From: an uncultured Poribacteria bacterium
Lineage (GTDB): Bacteria; Poribacteria; WGA-4E; PCPOR2b
Assembly (NCBI GenBank): GCA_958296125.1
Contig: OY282444.1
Location: 3,319,623 to 3,383,622, forward strand
Reading direction: 5' to 3'
DNA: 64,000 nt
Under the pieces are notes generated by a model. That model was not told the DNA's origin and ran no database searches. It was given only the letters and a program-made list of their open reading frames with translations. Positions within the stretch are counted from its first letter, which is position 1; each line of letters opens with the position of its first letter. Positions 1 through 9,993 of the stretch are shown one piece after another. Both the position numbers and the translations under genes were made by a program.

Positions 1-69
1 GGCAGGGGGATGTGCACTTCAGGGGTTAAAAGACCTCTCAATGCCCCTCAACCGGAGAGAGAACAACAG

Positions 70-1080
70 ATGAAAGATCTTAACCAATTTAACAAGTATT
101 CCCCTCTCATATCAATTTTACTCCTGATTGCATTCCTCTCCATAGGTTGCGCCACTTTAGAAGAGGCACAACGGCGAAAACAGGCGCGAACTAAGCAACA
201 GCAACAGGAACGGTATGTGACATTTGAACGTCCAACTACTGAAATCGAAACGTCAGCTGATGGCTTGACGCTTGAGAGCGAACACTACACCTTTACCTTT
301 GCCGAGGACCTATTAAAACACAAAGACTTTGACGAAGCCGACGAACGTCAGAGCATGGGAAAAGGTGCACTGCTGTTTATGGAGAGTCTTTACAATTACG
401 TCCACGACATCTTCGGTTTTGAACCGAATCACCAACTGAAGGTGAACCTCCGTCAGACCCATCATGGCAGCACACACCTTGCAACAACAGCAACTCGCTC
501 CAAAACAGTCTATCAAAACGGTGAGTGGCTAAAAATTATTGAAGGGATCGAAATGGATTTCCCGGTTGCGATGTTTAACCAGCGGGATGTCCGGGCGCAC
601 GAATTGACCCATGCGTTTACAAATATCTACCTGCTTCCAACATGGTTCGCAGAAGGCATTGCGGTTTTGGTTCAGGTTGAATATGCACGGGGCAAGAGCT
701 TCCGCCGGCTTGATCTCCAAGAAGACTTGAAAACCAATCTTGACGGTGATAATGCCGTTCAAAATTGGAAGGGCCATCTCAGTACGGATCAATTGACTCA
801 ATGGCGGTATAGCTATTCCTACTCAATTGTGGCAGAATTGAAAAAGCGATTCGGTGAGGATTTTTATCCGACTGTCTTTCGTTTAATCGAAGAGGATCAG
901 CTCCATCAAAGATTGCCCGGTGAAATGACCACCAGCTTTCTGGTTTACTACTTGAGCAAAGCCGCCGGTCAGGAGCTTGTCCCATTTTTTAAAGAACTTA
1001 AATTCAATGTCCGCCGTTTAACCAAATCGGAAATTGTGTCGATTATCATGCAAGCAAATCAGGAGCAACTTGGGAGGTAA
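70..1080 (+). CDS. Lipoprotein with gluzincin-like metallopeptidase domain (peptidase MA-like)
   Basis: The product is about 336 residues with a lipoprotein signal: a hydrophobic stretch ending LSIGC, so it is probably an envelope-anchored protein. A zinc metallopeptidase motif HELTH lies near residue 177, followed about 18 residues later by WFAEGIA, whose Glu would be the third zinc ligand as in gluzincins of the peptidase MA/DUF1570 type. The start at 70 is preferred over an in-frame ATG at 10 because the signal peptide begins there and a GGAGAG ribosome site lies just upstream. The next lipoprotein gene follows after 6 bases, so they are probably co-transcribed. Substrate unknown. Confidence 0.8.
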   Translation: MKDLNQFNKYSPLISILLLIAFLSIGCATLEEAQRRKQARTKQQQQERYVTFERPTTEIETSADGLTLESEHYTFTFAEDLLKHKDFDEADERQSMGKGALLFMESLYNYVHDIFGFEPNHQLKVNLRQTHHGSTHLATTATRSKTVYQNGEWLKIIEGIEMDFPVAMFNQRDVRAHELTHAFTNIYLLPTWFAEGIAVLVQVEYARGKSFRRLDLQEDLKTNLDGDNAVQNWKGHLSTDQLTQWRYSYSYSIVAELKKRFGEDFYPTVFRLIEEDQLHQRLPGEMTTSFLVYYLSKAAGQELVPFFKELKFNVRRLTKSEIVSIIMQANQEQLGR

Positions 1081-1086
1081 AACCAA

Positions 1087-1737
1087 ATGAAACTCCAATC
1101 AACCTTTGCTTATCTCTTTCTGGCGTTCAGTATTGTTTCATTTTATGGGTGTACCACGGTTCCGGGGTTCATCGCTGATCAAACATGGAGTGAGAACTAC
1201 GCCCTTATGGCAGGTGTACAAGCCAATGATCCAGCCATCGTTGATGGAGATCTCAAAACGATTGGTCAATCCCAGTATGTCGAGGCATCGTCGGATGTCA
1301 TTCAAAGTCATCACGCCTCCTCCGAATCGGTGATACTCCTGCCCGTCCCGAAATCCATCCATCGCGTTGTGTTGCATTCCTCCAACATGGAGGCATTTGA
1401 TATATGGGTGGCTGACAACCAAGGAAGATGGGGGCGGATCAAGGAGATTAAAAGCATTACACAGAAGGTCATTGATGTTCGACTGAATCGCGCCGTGCGC
1501 ACGACCGGCGTTAAAATTCGGATTCGTCGCACTTCAGATGATGCAGAGCTTCGGCAGAAGAACATCCAACGGATCCGCGGATGGCGGATTTACTCTGGGC
1601 ACGTTCGGGCACCTGCGAAGATTTCTGAAATTGAACTATACGGCTTCGCCTCCAAACGGGACGTGGAAGACGCACAAAACGCGCTTTCTCAGGAGGAGAC
1701 AGACGAGAAGGAGCTCGATGAATTGTTGGAATTTTAG
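1087..1737 (+). CDS. Lipoprotein with probable discoidin-like beta-sandwich domain
   Basis: This 216-residue protein has a lipoprotein signal ending SFYGC. The body is beta-rich and ends with a segment of the type KISEIELYGF, which resembles the closing strand of F5/8 type C (discoidin) domains that bind sugars or other ligands. A charged acidic tail follows. It starts 6 bases after the peptidase-like lipoprotein gene, so the two are likely one operon and both products would sit at the membrane. The discoidin assignment is by motif only; no catalytic residues are visible. Confidence 0.7.
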   Translation: MKLQSTFAYLFLAFSIVSFYGCTTVPGFIADQTWSENYALMAGVQANDPAIVDGDLKTIGQSQYVEASSDVIQSHHASSESVILLPVPKSIHRVVLHSSNMEAFDIWVADNQGRWGRIKEIKSITQKVIDVRLNRAVRTTGVKIRIRRTSDDAELRQKNIQRIRGWRIYSGHVRAPAKISEIELYGFASKRDVEDAQNALSQEETDEKELDELLEF

Positions 1738-1774
1738 GCAGGACCGATAGATATACCTCTATTTTTTGATGTCG

Positions 1775-2323
1775 TTAATAATCTAAATTGGCGAGAAGCT
1801 CTTTTATCTTTTCCTCAATCAATATGTCGTCACCGGGAGCAAAACCCACGCTACGGTGGCGAACAATTCCTTTCCTGTCAATATAGTATGTGCACGGGAT
1901 GCCGCTGATGTCATATCCCTGAGATTGGGTGCGCCCATCTAAAAGCACGGTGTATGAGATCTGGGGTTCCGCAAACTTCTTCACTTTCATATAATCTGTT
2001 TCGATGTTCACGCCAATGACCACCAACCCCTGATCTTTATACTTTGTGTAAAGTGCCTCCAGATGTGGGATCTCCGTGCGACAAGGAGCACACCACGTCG
2101 CCCAGAAGTTGAGTACGACAGGCTGTCCTCTGAAGTCCGAGAGACTGACCTGATTTCCTTTTAGATCCCGTAGTGTGAAGTTCGGCGCAGGTTTATCAGT
2201 GAGTGCACTCTCCGGTTCTCGAATTGCTGAATCCTGTGACGTGCAACCAGCTAAAGCAAATAGTAGCGAAAGCAGGATAGGCATAGCGAGAGAATACTTT
2301 GGGGGCTTGTTTGTCTGTCTCAT
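1775..2323 (-). CDS. TlpA/ResA-like thiol-disulfide oxidoreductase lipoprotein
   Basis: This 182-residue protein has a lipoprotein signal (FALAGC) followed by an AhpC/TSA-Redoxin thioredoxin fold. The active site WCAPC lies about residue 77-81 after NFWAT, as in TlpA and ResA proteins that reduce extracytoplasmic disulfides, for example in cytochrome c maturation. The cis-proline loop reads GIPCTYYID; family members usually have Thr or Ala where this one has Cys, so a third cysteine sits next to the active site. The gene converges on the two lipoprotein genes before it and stands alone. Confidence 0.88.
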   Translation of the reverse strand: MRQTNKPPKYSLAMPILLSLLFALAGCTSQDSAIREPESALTDKPAPNFTLRDLKGNQVSLSDFRGQPVVLNFWATWCAPCRTEIPHLEALYTKYKDQGLVVIGVNIETDYMKVKKFAEPQISYTVLLDGRTQSQGYDISGIPCTYYIDRKGIVRHRSVGFAPGDDILIEEKIKELLANLDY

Positions 2324-2382
2324 CGGTTGTTCTCCTGAACGATTTGGTTCACAGTCACGTAGGCTATGACAATGAACCTTAC

Positions 2383-2404
2383 CAAAATCTTCTGATCTAA
2401 AGCC
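2383..2404 (+). repeat. 22-bp dispersed repeat, copy 1
   Basis: The motif CAAAATCTTCTGATCTAAAG and two further bases recurs at 39189-39210 with two differences. Both copies lie between genes. Just downstream here is an imperfect GC-rich hairpin (GCCCCC ... GGGGGGC, about 2429-2458). Confidence 0.5.
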
Positions 2405-2550
2405 TCGTCCAATTCCCCTGCGAAGGGAAAGCCCCCTGACCCCTCATGATAAGGGGGGCAGGGCGGAGAGTATGTCAAAAACTTGGTCTATTATACTAGT
2501 AGACTGTAGCAATCTCAAGCCAAATTTATCCGAAAAAGGAATCTCCATCT

Positions 2551-3717
2551 ATGCGTATTCTTCACACATCAGATTGGCATATCGGGCATCGGTTCCATGA
2601 GCGGAGTCGGATCGAGGAGCACCGTCAATTCCTCGATTGGCTGCTGACGACGCTCCAAGAAAATGCGGTTGATGTGCTGCTTGTTGCGGGCGACATCTTC
2701 GATACGGCACTGCCTTCTTCTGAAGCAACAGATCTCTACTATCAATTCCTCTTTCGGCTATATCGTGAGACACACGCTCACGCTGTCATCACAGCCGGCA
2801 ATCACGATTCTCCGATGCGTTTGGCTGCGCCCCAAGAGTTTCTCAGAATGGGACGGATTCACGTTGTTGGGCTTGCATCTGAACCTACGGAGTGTGTTCT
2901 CACCTTCCCTCCAGAAAATCCGAGCGTTGCTATTGCAGCAGTTCCCTACCTCTCTGAAAGCGAACTTTCACACATTTCATTTGAGACAGAGCCTGAAAGA
3001 GCAGGACGTTATCGCGAACGGTTGAAAGTATTCTATCACCAATGCGTTGAGTACATGCCACCGGGGCTTTCCAAGATTTTGATGGGACACCTCTTTGTTC
3101 AGGGCGGAAAAGTGGGGGATTCGGAACGGAATATCCAAATCGGCGGGGCGACAGCTATGCAGGTCAGCGATTTCCCTGACGACGTAGCTTATGCCGCCCT
3201 CGGACATCTGCACCGGCCACACGCTATCAGTGGTGCCAGTTATCCTATTCAATATGCTGGTTCGCCGCTGCCGCTGAGGTTTAACGAAGCTAGCTATCGT
3301 AAGATGGTGTATATGCTGGATGTTCCAGCAGCCGGTGATGTGCAGGTGGAAGAAATTGAGATTCCTATTTTCAAGGAACTTTGTATCGTGACAGGGAATG
3401 CCGACGAGGTGTTTTCAAGGGCGATGTTACCAGAATGGGCCGGGAAATATATTCAGGTACAACTGAAACTAGACCGCCCGAAGATTGGTATCAACGATAG
3501 TATTCGGGAGGTGTTTCGCCAACATGGTGGAGATGTCCTAAGCGTTGAGATTGAACTTCCCGCACAAACAGAGCGGCAAGAAATACCAATTGAGGATATG
3601 CAGCAGCCAACAGAAATCTTTGAGCAGTTTTACAAGGAAAAGTTTAGTGATATCCCTGATGAACTCCTAATGAAAACGTTCGATGAATTATTGCAACTCG
3701 TTGAGGAGCAAGTATGA
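2551..3717 (+). CDS. sbcD: Exonuclease SbcCD subunit D (Mre11-like nuclease)
   Basis: This is the 388-residue nuclease subunit of the SbcCD complex, a Mre11-family metallophosphoesterase that processes DNA hairpins and protein-blocked ends. Phosphoesterase motifs are present: SDWHIGH (Asp8/His10), VAGDIFD near residue 48, AGNHDS near 85, and MGHLFV and GHLHRPH further on. The length is normal. Its stop codon overlaps the start of sbcC in an ATGA junction, which implies translational coupling and a matched complex. Confidence 0.96.
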   Translation: MRILHTSDWHIGHRFHERSRIEEHRQFLDWLLTTLQENAVDVLLVAGDIFDTALPSSEATDLYYQFLFRLYRETHAHAVITAGNHDSPMRLAAPQEFLRMGRIHVVGLASEPTECVLTFPPENPSVAIAAVPYLSESELSHISFETEPERAGRYRERLKVFYHQCVEYMPPGLSKILMGHLFVQGGKVGDSERNIQIGGATAMQVSDFPDDVAYAALGHLHRPHAISGASYPIQYAGSPLPLRFNEASYRKMVYMLDVPAAGDVQVEEIEIPIFKELCIVTGNADEVFSRAMLPEWAGKYIQVQLKLDRPKIGINDSIREVFRQHGGDVLSVEIELPAQTERQEIPIEDMQQPTEIFEQFYKEKFSDIPDELLMKTFDELLQLVEEQV

Positions 3718-6700
3718 AATTATGTAAATTGAAACTCAAAAATCTGAATAGTTTCCGCGGAGCGATCGAACTCGATTTTGAAAAATCACCGTTGGAGGAA
3801 GCATCCCTTATAGCAATTACTGGATCCACCGGCGCAGGGAAAACAACGCTGTTGGATGCGATTTGCGTCGCTTTATACGGCAAAACGCCGCGCTTGACAG
3901 GAAGCGGCAGTCAAAATCCTAGTCATCTCATCAGCCACGGCGAAACCGATGGCTATGCTGAAGTGCATTTTATGGCAAACGGCATCCGTTACCTCGCTGA
4001 GTGGAGCCTGAGACGTGGAAGGCCCCCAAAAGGACAGCTACTTTCTACAGAAAATGGCAAGCTGATTAGCGATAGATTATCCGCCCGAGGTAAAACTCTC
4101 GGGGCCAGCAGAAACACAATCAGCGAAGAGATAAGTGCTATCTTGGGGCTCGATTTTGATGCATTTAAGCGGTCTGTCATGTTAGCACAGGGAGAATTTG
4201 CAGCCTTCTTGAAGGCAAAGGATGAAGAAAGACGGACAATTTTGGAAGCCACTGCGGGCATCGGCATCTACGATGAACTGAAAAAAGCGTTAAATGAAAA
4301 AGTACGAGTGGCTAAGGTTGAACAAGAGGAGGTCTTAAAAAAACTAAATACCATCCCAGAAGCCTCTCGTGAACAACTCACTGCAGCCGAAGCTGAACGT
4401 GACAGCTTGCAAGTGTCATCTAATGCGTTAAGTGCGAAAAGCGAGAAAATTCAGAAGGAGAAAGAGCAAAAAAAGAGGCGCGAAGAAGAATTTGCAGAAC
4501 TCAAGGATTCAGAAATACGCCAAGAAGAGCTCTTGAATCAAGGTCCGATAATCGAAGCACTCGGAGCAGAACAAGAACGCGCAGATCGTGCGAATCGTCT
4601 GCTCCCTGAAAAGCAGGCGTTTGATACGGCAAAATCGGACCTCGGAAAAGCGGATGCGGCGTTTCGTCAGGCTGAAATGGAGTTTGCGGATGCACAAAAG
4701 CAATTTGTTGACAATCAAGCCGATTTTGACGAAAAAGACGAGGCTTATCAGACAGCGAAAACCGCGGGCGAGCAGAAAACCGAGGTATACAGGCAGGCAA
4801 AATCTGATGTGGCGCGCGCGCATACGCAATTTCAGGTTGTCGAAAATCGGAGACCTCGCTTGCAGCAGCTTGAGGTGCAAATTGATACCCTTTCCACCGA
4901 GTTAGCTGACGCGCGCCAGAGGCAAGCCACGCTAAAGGAGGATATTCACAAGGCAGAAATCTTCTTGGCAGCAAACCCGCTTCCTCTTGATCGTCAATCA
5001 CGTCTCACCCAAGCAACAGAAATTCGGGTAAAACTCCGCTCAAAACAACAACAGCGAGCAGACAAAGTGGATAGCCAGTCGGAGCACACCTCAGAGATAG
5101 ACAAGTTAGAGGGAGAATTAAGAAAACTATCCGAGAATCGAGAAAAACTCCTTGCAGAAAAGGTGAGTGCCGAGGCTTCGCTTGCAGAGGCTGACACGGC
5201 ATTAAAGACATTCCAAGCAACCGGCAACCTTGAGGACTGGCAGAACCGAAGAGAGCAGGCAAGACAGGCATTGCCCATTGCACAGCGTTATGAAGTTTCT
5301 CATAACCAACTACGTAGCGAGGAAAGTATTGCAGCAGAATTACGGGAACGCATTGCCACATTTAATGAATCACTTGATGACCTCAAAGAGAAATTAGGGG
5401 TTCAATTTCATTTGTGCAGGCGTGCGGAGGCTGCAGTCATTGGGTTGGAGGCAGAGAAGGAATTGGCACTTTTGGCAAACCCTATCAATCAGCTCCGGCG
5501 GCAGCTTGAACCAGGGAAGCCGTGCCGCGTGTGCGGATCCACGGAGCACCCCTGCGCTGATAATGTCGAGCTTGAAGGCGAAGAACAACTAGAGATTGTG
5601 CAAAACGCCTTAGATGCTGCCGAAACGGAGGCGCGGAAGGCACAAGAACAGAACAAGCATCTAGAACAAGAGCAGGTGCGTCTCCAACAGAATAAGACGA
5701 ACAGCACCGCCCAAGTTGACGCATGTATGACGAAGATAAAGAACCTGGGGAGTGAAATCAAATCCGCCCGGACGCAGTGGCAAGCCCTTTACGAAACCGC
5801 AGACATCTCATCCGAGTGGGGTGAAGAAAAGATTAATGAAGCAGACACTGCGATCGATAACCTTGTTAGTGCTCACGATGCATACAATCAAGCATCATAT
5901 AAATTAAAGGAAGTTTTTGGAAAACTCACAACTTGTGAGCGAGATATTGAACGAGAAAGCAATCGATTGGATGACAACCAACAGAGGCTGCATGATGTAA
6001 CCAATGAGATTGAGGATTTGACAAGAGACCTCATAAACAGTGAAGCCCGTTTTTGGGAAGTGCTGCCTGAAGCCTTCCACAAAATTGGTATAGAAGATGC
6101 CATCAATCAATTTGCTGATAGGATTGAGGTTGTAGCAGCACGTGATCAGGAACTTAGCACCAAACAGACTCAACTTGAATTGCATAACGTTGATATCCAG
6201 GCAAACCAACACGAACTTGAAGGAGCAGAGGGAGACCACGACGAATTGCAAGCCGAGATCGAGGGCTATCGAAGCGAAGGAAACGGCTTTTTGGACGCTG
6301 CCCGCCGCAAAACTGGTGGATTGACAACCGAAGAGGAGATTGACACCGCTATCGAAAAATTAGACGCAACGATTCAGGCAAAAGCTGACCGGCGTGAAGA
6401 AGCGGACCAGAAATTACGGGAAAGCCGAGACCAACGCACCGAAAAACAAGCTAATCACCGGAGTTGCCAAGATCGGCAAGCGGAGTGTGGTGAAAACTTT
6501 GAAACAGCGCACACTGCTTACTTTGATAAGTTAAGCAGCGCAGGATTTGACTCGCCACAGGCACATGATAGCTCGTTCCGAGCAGACTCGGAGATACAAC
6601 GGATGCAAAAAGAGATAGATGATTTCACCCAAAAAAAGCACCTGCTTGAGGAAAAAATCGCTAAATTGCGGACTCAATTTGAGGAAACCCCGTTTGATCC

Positions 6701-7418
6701 ACAGGCATTAGGACGAATTACAGCGCAGGCTGAAGAAATTGAAGCGCGGATTCAAGAGGCACAGCGAGATATTGGTGCACAAGAGAGAAAAATAGCCGAT
6801 CTGACAGATGCCATCTCCAAGCGTGAGGCTCTTGATGATGAAATTCAGACTGCCTCTGATGAATTGGAGCGATGGAGTCGTTTACAAAATGCAATTCCTG
6901 CCAATGACCTACGCGATTTTGCGTTGGATATTATGTTCAAACAGGTCAGCCGCATTGCCAATGCACAATTGAAAGACTTGACCGCAGAGCGTTACCAACT
7001 CAAGGTTGAAGGGATCGGCAAACTCGCTGTCGTTGATAGGTGGAACGCCAATGAAGAACGGCCTGTTGAAACGCTCTCCGGCGGGGAATCGTTCCTGACG
7101 AGTCTCGCCTTGGCACTTGCGCTTTCTGAGCTCAGCCGTGGGCGGTCTCAGATCAGCTCGCTTTTCCTTGACGAAGGTTTTGGGACGCTTGATTCCGAGA
7201 CACTTGACGTTGCCATCGCCGCACTTGAAGGACTACAGATGCAAGGGCGAAGCATTTTTCTTATCAGCCATGTTGAAGAATTGACGCGGCGTATCCCCGT
7301 CCGAATAGCTGTCGAAAAAATGGGGAATGGCAGCTCGCGGGTGCAAATACAACACAAGAGATTAAGTGATGAAACTACTTTCAGTGAACGTTTCGCGACC
7401 CAAGGAAGTGTCATATAA
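3714..7418 (+). CDS. sbcC: Exonuclease SbcCD subunit C (Rad50-like ATPase)
   Basis: This 1234-residue SMC-type ATPase is the partner of SbcD. Walker A GSTGAGKTT lies near residue 39; long coiled coils rich in Glu, Lys, Arg and Gln flank a zinc-hook CRVC near residue 603; the ABC signature LSGGES is near 1122 and Walker B LFLDEGFGTLD near 1150. These are the diagnostic parts of Rad50/SbcC, in the expected order, in a full-length protein. The 3' end overlaps the start of the MOSC gene by about 50 bases, so the operon continues past sbcC. Confidence 0.97.
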   Translation: MKLCKLKLKNLNSFRGAIELDFEKSPLEEASLIAITGSTGAGKTTLLDAICVALYGKTPRLTGSGSQNPSHLISHGETDGYAEVHFMANGIRYLAEWSLRRGRPPKGQLLSTENGKLISDRLSARGKTLGASRNTISEEISAILGLDFDAFKRSVMLAQGEFAAFLKAKDEERRTILEATAGIGIYDELKKALNEKVRVAKVEQEEVLKKLNTIPEASREQLTAAEAERDSLQVSSNALSAKSEKIQKEKEQKKRREEEFAELKDSEIRQEELLNQGPIIEALGAEQERADRANRLLPEKQAFDTAKSDLGKADAAFRQAEMEFADAQKQFVDNQADFDEKDEAYQTAKTAGEQKTEVYRQAKSDVARAHTQFQVVENRRPRLQQLEVQIDTLSTELADARQRQATLKEDIHKAEIFLAANPLPLDRQSRLTQATEIRVKLRSKQQQRADKVDSQSEHTSEIDKLEGELRKLSENREKLLAEKVSAEASLAEADTALKTFQATGNLEDWQNRREQARQALPIAQRYEVSHNQLRSEESIAAELRERIATFNESLDDLKEKLGVQFHLCRRAEAAVIGLEAEKELALLANPINQLRRQLEPGKPCRVCGSTEHPCADNVELEGEEQLEIVQNALDAAETEARKAQEQNKHLEQEQVRLQQNKTNSTAQVDACMTKIKNLGSEIKSARTQWQALYETADISSEWGEEKINEADTAIDNLVSAHDAYNQASYKLKEVFGKLTTCERDIERESNRLDDNQQRLHDVTNEIEDLTRDLINSEARFWEVLPEAFHKIGIEDAINQFADRIEVVAARDQELSTKQTQLELHNVDIQANQHELEGAEGDHDELQAEIEGYRSEGNGFLDAARRKTGGLTTEEEIDTAIEKLDATIQAKADRREEADQKLRESRDQRTEKQANHRSCQDRQAECGENFETAHTAYFDKLSSAGFDSPQAHDSSFRADSEIQRMQKEIDDFTQKKHLLEEKIAKLRTQFEETPFDPQALGRITAQAEEIEARIQEAQRDIGAQERKIADLTDAISKREALDDEIQTASDELERWSRLQNAIPANDLRDFALDIMFKQVSRIANAQLKDLTAERYQLKVEGIGKLAVVDRWNANEERPVETLSGGESFLTSLALALALSELSRGRSQISSLFLDEGFGTLDSETLDVAIAALEGLQMQGRSIFLISHVEELTRRIPVRIAVEKMGNGSSRVQIQHKRLSDETTFSERFATQGSVI

Positions 7419-8025
7419 CGGTAAGCGCATCAAAACAGGGATTTTCAAAGAGCCGGTATCAGGTCGGACGATGATGCGAAGGTTGAACCTTGATGGCGAT
7501 GGGCAGGGGGACCCGACCGTGCACGGCGGCATCCACAAAGCGGTCTACATTTATACGATTGAGCATTATGACTATTGGAAGCGTGAACTCGGCAGAGATA
7601 ATCTGACCTACGGGCAATTTGGTGAAAACTTGACTGTGGAAGGACTGTTAGAGGAAGCAGTCCATATTGGAGACGTTTTTCGGGTAGGCGAGGCTGTGAT
7701 CGAAGTGTCCCAACCGCGTGTCCCATGCTTTAAGCTCGGCATCAAAATGGGAAATGCGCGGTTCGTCAAACCATTTTTGGCGAGCGAGCGGGTTGGATTT
7801 TACGTCCGCGTGTTGGAAGAGGGGGAAGTGGGTGCCGGCGATGCCATTGAACGGACGAAGGTCGGAGATGGACAGATGACGGTGAAAGAAATCGTTCACC
7901 TACTCCATTTCGACAACACAAATGCGGCAGCCATTAAGAAAGCGGCAAACCTCCCTGCCCTGTCGCCCGGCTGGCGTGACTCATTCAAGGAAATTGTGGT
8001 CAAAACTCAAGGAGGGCCTCAATAG
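7369..8025 (+). CDS. MOSC domain protein, YiiM-like
   Basis: This 218-residue protein matches the MOSC family (molybdenum cofactor sulfurase C-terminal) of YiiM type: DPTVHGGIHKAVY, a GQFGENLTVEG segment and the conserved Cys in PRVPCFKLG. YiiM-like proteins bind molybdenum cofactor and reduce N-hydroxylated compounds. The coding start lies inside the end of sbcC; an in-frame GTG at 7366 is an alternative. It ends 3 bases before the RibD-like reductase gene. Assignment to the family is firm, substrate is not. Confidence 0.85.
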   Translation: MKLLSVNVSRPKEVSYNGKRIKTGIFKEPVSGRTMMRRLNLDGDGQGDPTVHGGIHKAVYIYTIEHYDYWKRELGRDNLTYGQFGENLTVEGLLEEAVHIGDVFRVGEAVIEVSQPRVPCFKLGIKMGNARFVKPFLASERVGFYVRVLEEGEVGAGDAIERTKVGDGQMTVKEIVHLLHFDNTNAAAIKKAANLPALSPGWRDSFKEIVVKTQGGPQ

Positions 8026-8028
8026 GTA

Positions 8029-8706
8029 ATGAAGCCACACACAGCCCTTATCATGGCGGTGAGCCTTGACGGCAAGATTTCTACACGCGATGGCGCGGGC
8101 CCGCGATTCGCCAGCAAGGCGGATGGGATTCGGCTCCGGGAAATTCGGAGCCACGCCGATGCGATTCTTGTGGGAGCAGGAACAATCATCGCGGATGATC
8201 CGACATTTACTGAACGCGGAAAATACAAAGAATTGCGTCTTCAACGCGGTCTGGCACCCAACCCAATTAAAGCAGTAGTGAGCGGAAGCGGCAGCGTTCC
8301 TGAAACCGCCCGAATGTTCCAGTCTAACGGTGCACCCGCATTGGTTTTTACAACGGAGCGCATCCCCCCGAACCGGCTTGCACCATTACAACAGGTCGCA
8401 GAAGTTCGCTGCGTCGGCGAAACCACAGTCAATTTTCGGCATGTGGTTGATATTTTGGGCGAAGCGTATCAAGTCAAGCGATTGTTGATTGAGGGAGGTG
8501 GACAGGTGAATTTCGACCTATTTCGGGCAGGATTAATCGACGAGGTGTACCTCACTTTATGCCCGAAAATCATTGGAGGGCGAGATGTGCCCACGAGCGT
8601 TGAGGGAGATGGATTCGATTTTCCCGATATTGTTGATGTCGAGCTGCTAGACCGCCGCGCCGTGGGTAATGAGCTCTTTCTGCATTATCGCATTTGGAGG
8701 GGTTGA
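8029..8706 (+). CDS. RibD C-terminal/dihydrofolate reductase-like NADPH reductase
   Basis: This 225-residue protein carries the RibD C-terminal reductase fold: N-terminal MAVSLDGKIST, DAILVGAGTIIADDPT in the middle, and LLIEGGGQVNFDLFRAGLIDEVYLTLCPKIIGG near the C terminus in consecutive conserved blocks. This family reduces pyrimidine intermediates in riboflavin synthesis (2,5-diamino-6-ribosylamino pyrimidinone 5'-phosphate reductase) or related pteridine steps. The deaminase domain of bifunctional RibD is absent. It is last in the sbcDC operon. Confidence 0.82.
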   Translation: MKPHTALIMAVSLDGKISTRDGAGPRFASKADGIRLREIRSHADAILVGAGTIIADDPTFTERGKYKELRLQRGLAPNPIKAVVSGSGSVPETARMFQSNGAPALVFTTERIPPNRLAPLQQVAEVRCVGETTVNFRHVVDILGEAYQVKRLLIEGGGQVNFDLFRAGLIDEVYLTLCPKIIGGRDVPTSVEGDGFDFPDIVDVELLDRRAVGNELFLHYRIWRG

Positions 8707-8732
8707 AGCCTGCATTGTGCAGCGCGAGTGTC

Positions 8733-9992
8733 CTACTCAGACTCCGAATCTGATGGCATCGGCTTTTCCTGTTTGACCCGATCCCCTTTTTTTATCTCAC
8801 CAAACCCCTCAACAATCTCCACTCTGGAAAGCCGATCGCTTTGAACTTCAACGACCTTGACAACCCCCACCGATTTAGGGACAATTCCAAGCACATCGCC
8901 TGTATCCGGATCAATCAGCGATTCAATCGTGTAAACTTTCAGTTGCTGATGGATAGCAATACCTGCGGCGGAACCGATGTTGATATAGGTGTTTTCAGGG
9001 TCCTCTGAATCAACGTAAATGATTGTTCCCTGAATTATGCTCGCCTGAGGAGAGGGCTGGCCGGGTTTACCCGCGCCATGTTGTAGCACCACATCAGAGC
9101 CGGGCAATGTGGGACCAATGTTTTCACGTAAAGCCAGCACTATCTTATGCAAAGCCTCATCTGTTGCCATACCAAACAGGGTTTTATCGTACTTGGTACT
9201 CCCAAATTCAATCTGGTTCAACTCCGTAGGCGCAACGATTGGGCGAGGCTTCCTTTTGAGCCCCGGTGACTGTCCGAATTGCAACTCTGTGCCCTGTTCA
9301 GTGACAACCGCTTCGAGGGCGGCAATCCTCGCCCCACCAATCTGGTGTTGTTTTCTGGCTGCGATTTTGGGGTTATCAATTTCATTGCCCGATGTACCGA
9401 AGAATCGCATATCAAGCTGAATAGAGGCGATATAAAGACTTCCCATTAACTGTACACCACCGATATAACTGGCTGTTGCACCTTGAAACCCCAGTCCACT
9501 TTGTCTTATCAGGCGTCCGGCATTCGCTTTCACGCGCTCCTGGTTGAACTTCCGTATATCGCCCACAATGAGTGCCTCGACTTTCAGTGCCTTTGCCAAC
9601 TGCGCCCGTTTTTTCGGGTCCGATCGAAGTCCCCTCCTAGACAATCCCGACTCTGCCATTGCATCCAACAATTCATCTTGGCTAACAGGTTCGTATACCT
9701 CTGCTTGCTCCAGTTTTCGGTTAAGTAATTCCGTAAACCCTTCCTTCAGATACCACTTTTTATGGTTCTTGCGTCCACCGAAGAATTTGCCGAATGGTCC
9801 TGTGGGGATACAACCACAGCCTGTTGGATGGTCGAAGCGACTATGATCTTCAAAGTATAAGACAACAACTCGCTTTGGCGCGGCGAAACCGTTGGGTACA
9901 AACAGAATCAACAGACACAGAACAATCGCAGCGGTGAGGCATTTATCTGCTAGTGTAGACAGACGATATGAACATGGATATTGAATTGTCAT
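8733..9992 (-). CDS. Secreted CsgG/LpoB-like protein
   Basis: The 419-residue product has an N-terminal signal (LCLLILFVPNGFA) then RVVVLYFEDHS, the start typical of the CsgG/LpoB/TolB-N fold. The middle (KALKVEALIVGDIRKF, then LDMRFFGTSGNEI) matches the CsgG family pattern in which a membrane-associated assembly factor senses or builds an envelope complex. The C terminus holds a small beta domain (NINIGSAAGI-like through EIKKGDRVK) as in FlgT-like or OB-type domains. The ATG at 9992 fits the signal peptide and the AAAGGA site; an ATG at 10082 would add an unlikely 30 residues. A structured 5' leader precedes it. Confidence 0.7.
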   Translation of the reverse strand: MTIQYPCSYRLSTLADKCLTAAIVLCLLILFVPNGFAAPKRVVVLYFEDHSRFDHPTGCGCIPTGPFGKFFGGRKNHKKWYLKEGFTELLNRKLEQAEVYEPVSQDELLDAMAESGLSRRGLRSDPKKRAQLAKALKVEALIVGDIRKFNQERVKANAGRLIRQSGLGFQGATASYIGGVQLMGSLYIASIQLDMRFFGTSGNEIDNPKIAARKQHQIGGARIAALEAVVTEQGTELQFGQSPGLKRKPRPIVAPTELNQIEFGSTKYDKTLFGMATDEALHKIVLALRENIGPTLPGSDVVLQHGAGKPGQPSPQASIIQGTIIYVDSEDPENTYINIGSAAGIAIHQQLKVYTIESLIDPDTGDVLGIVPKSVGVVKVVEVQSDRLSRVEIVEGFGEIKKGDRVKQEKPMPSDSESE

Positions 9993-9993
9993 A

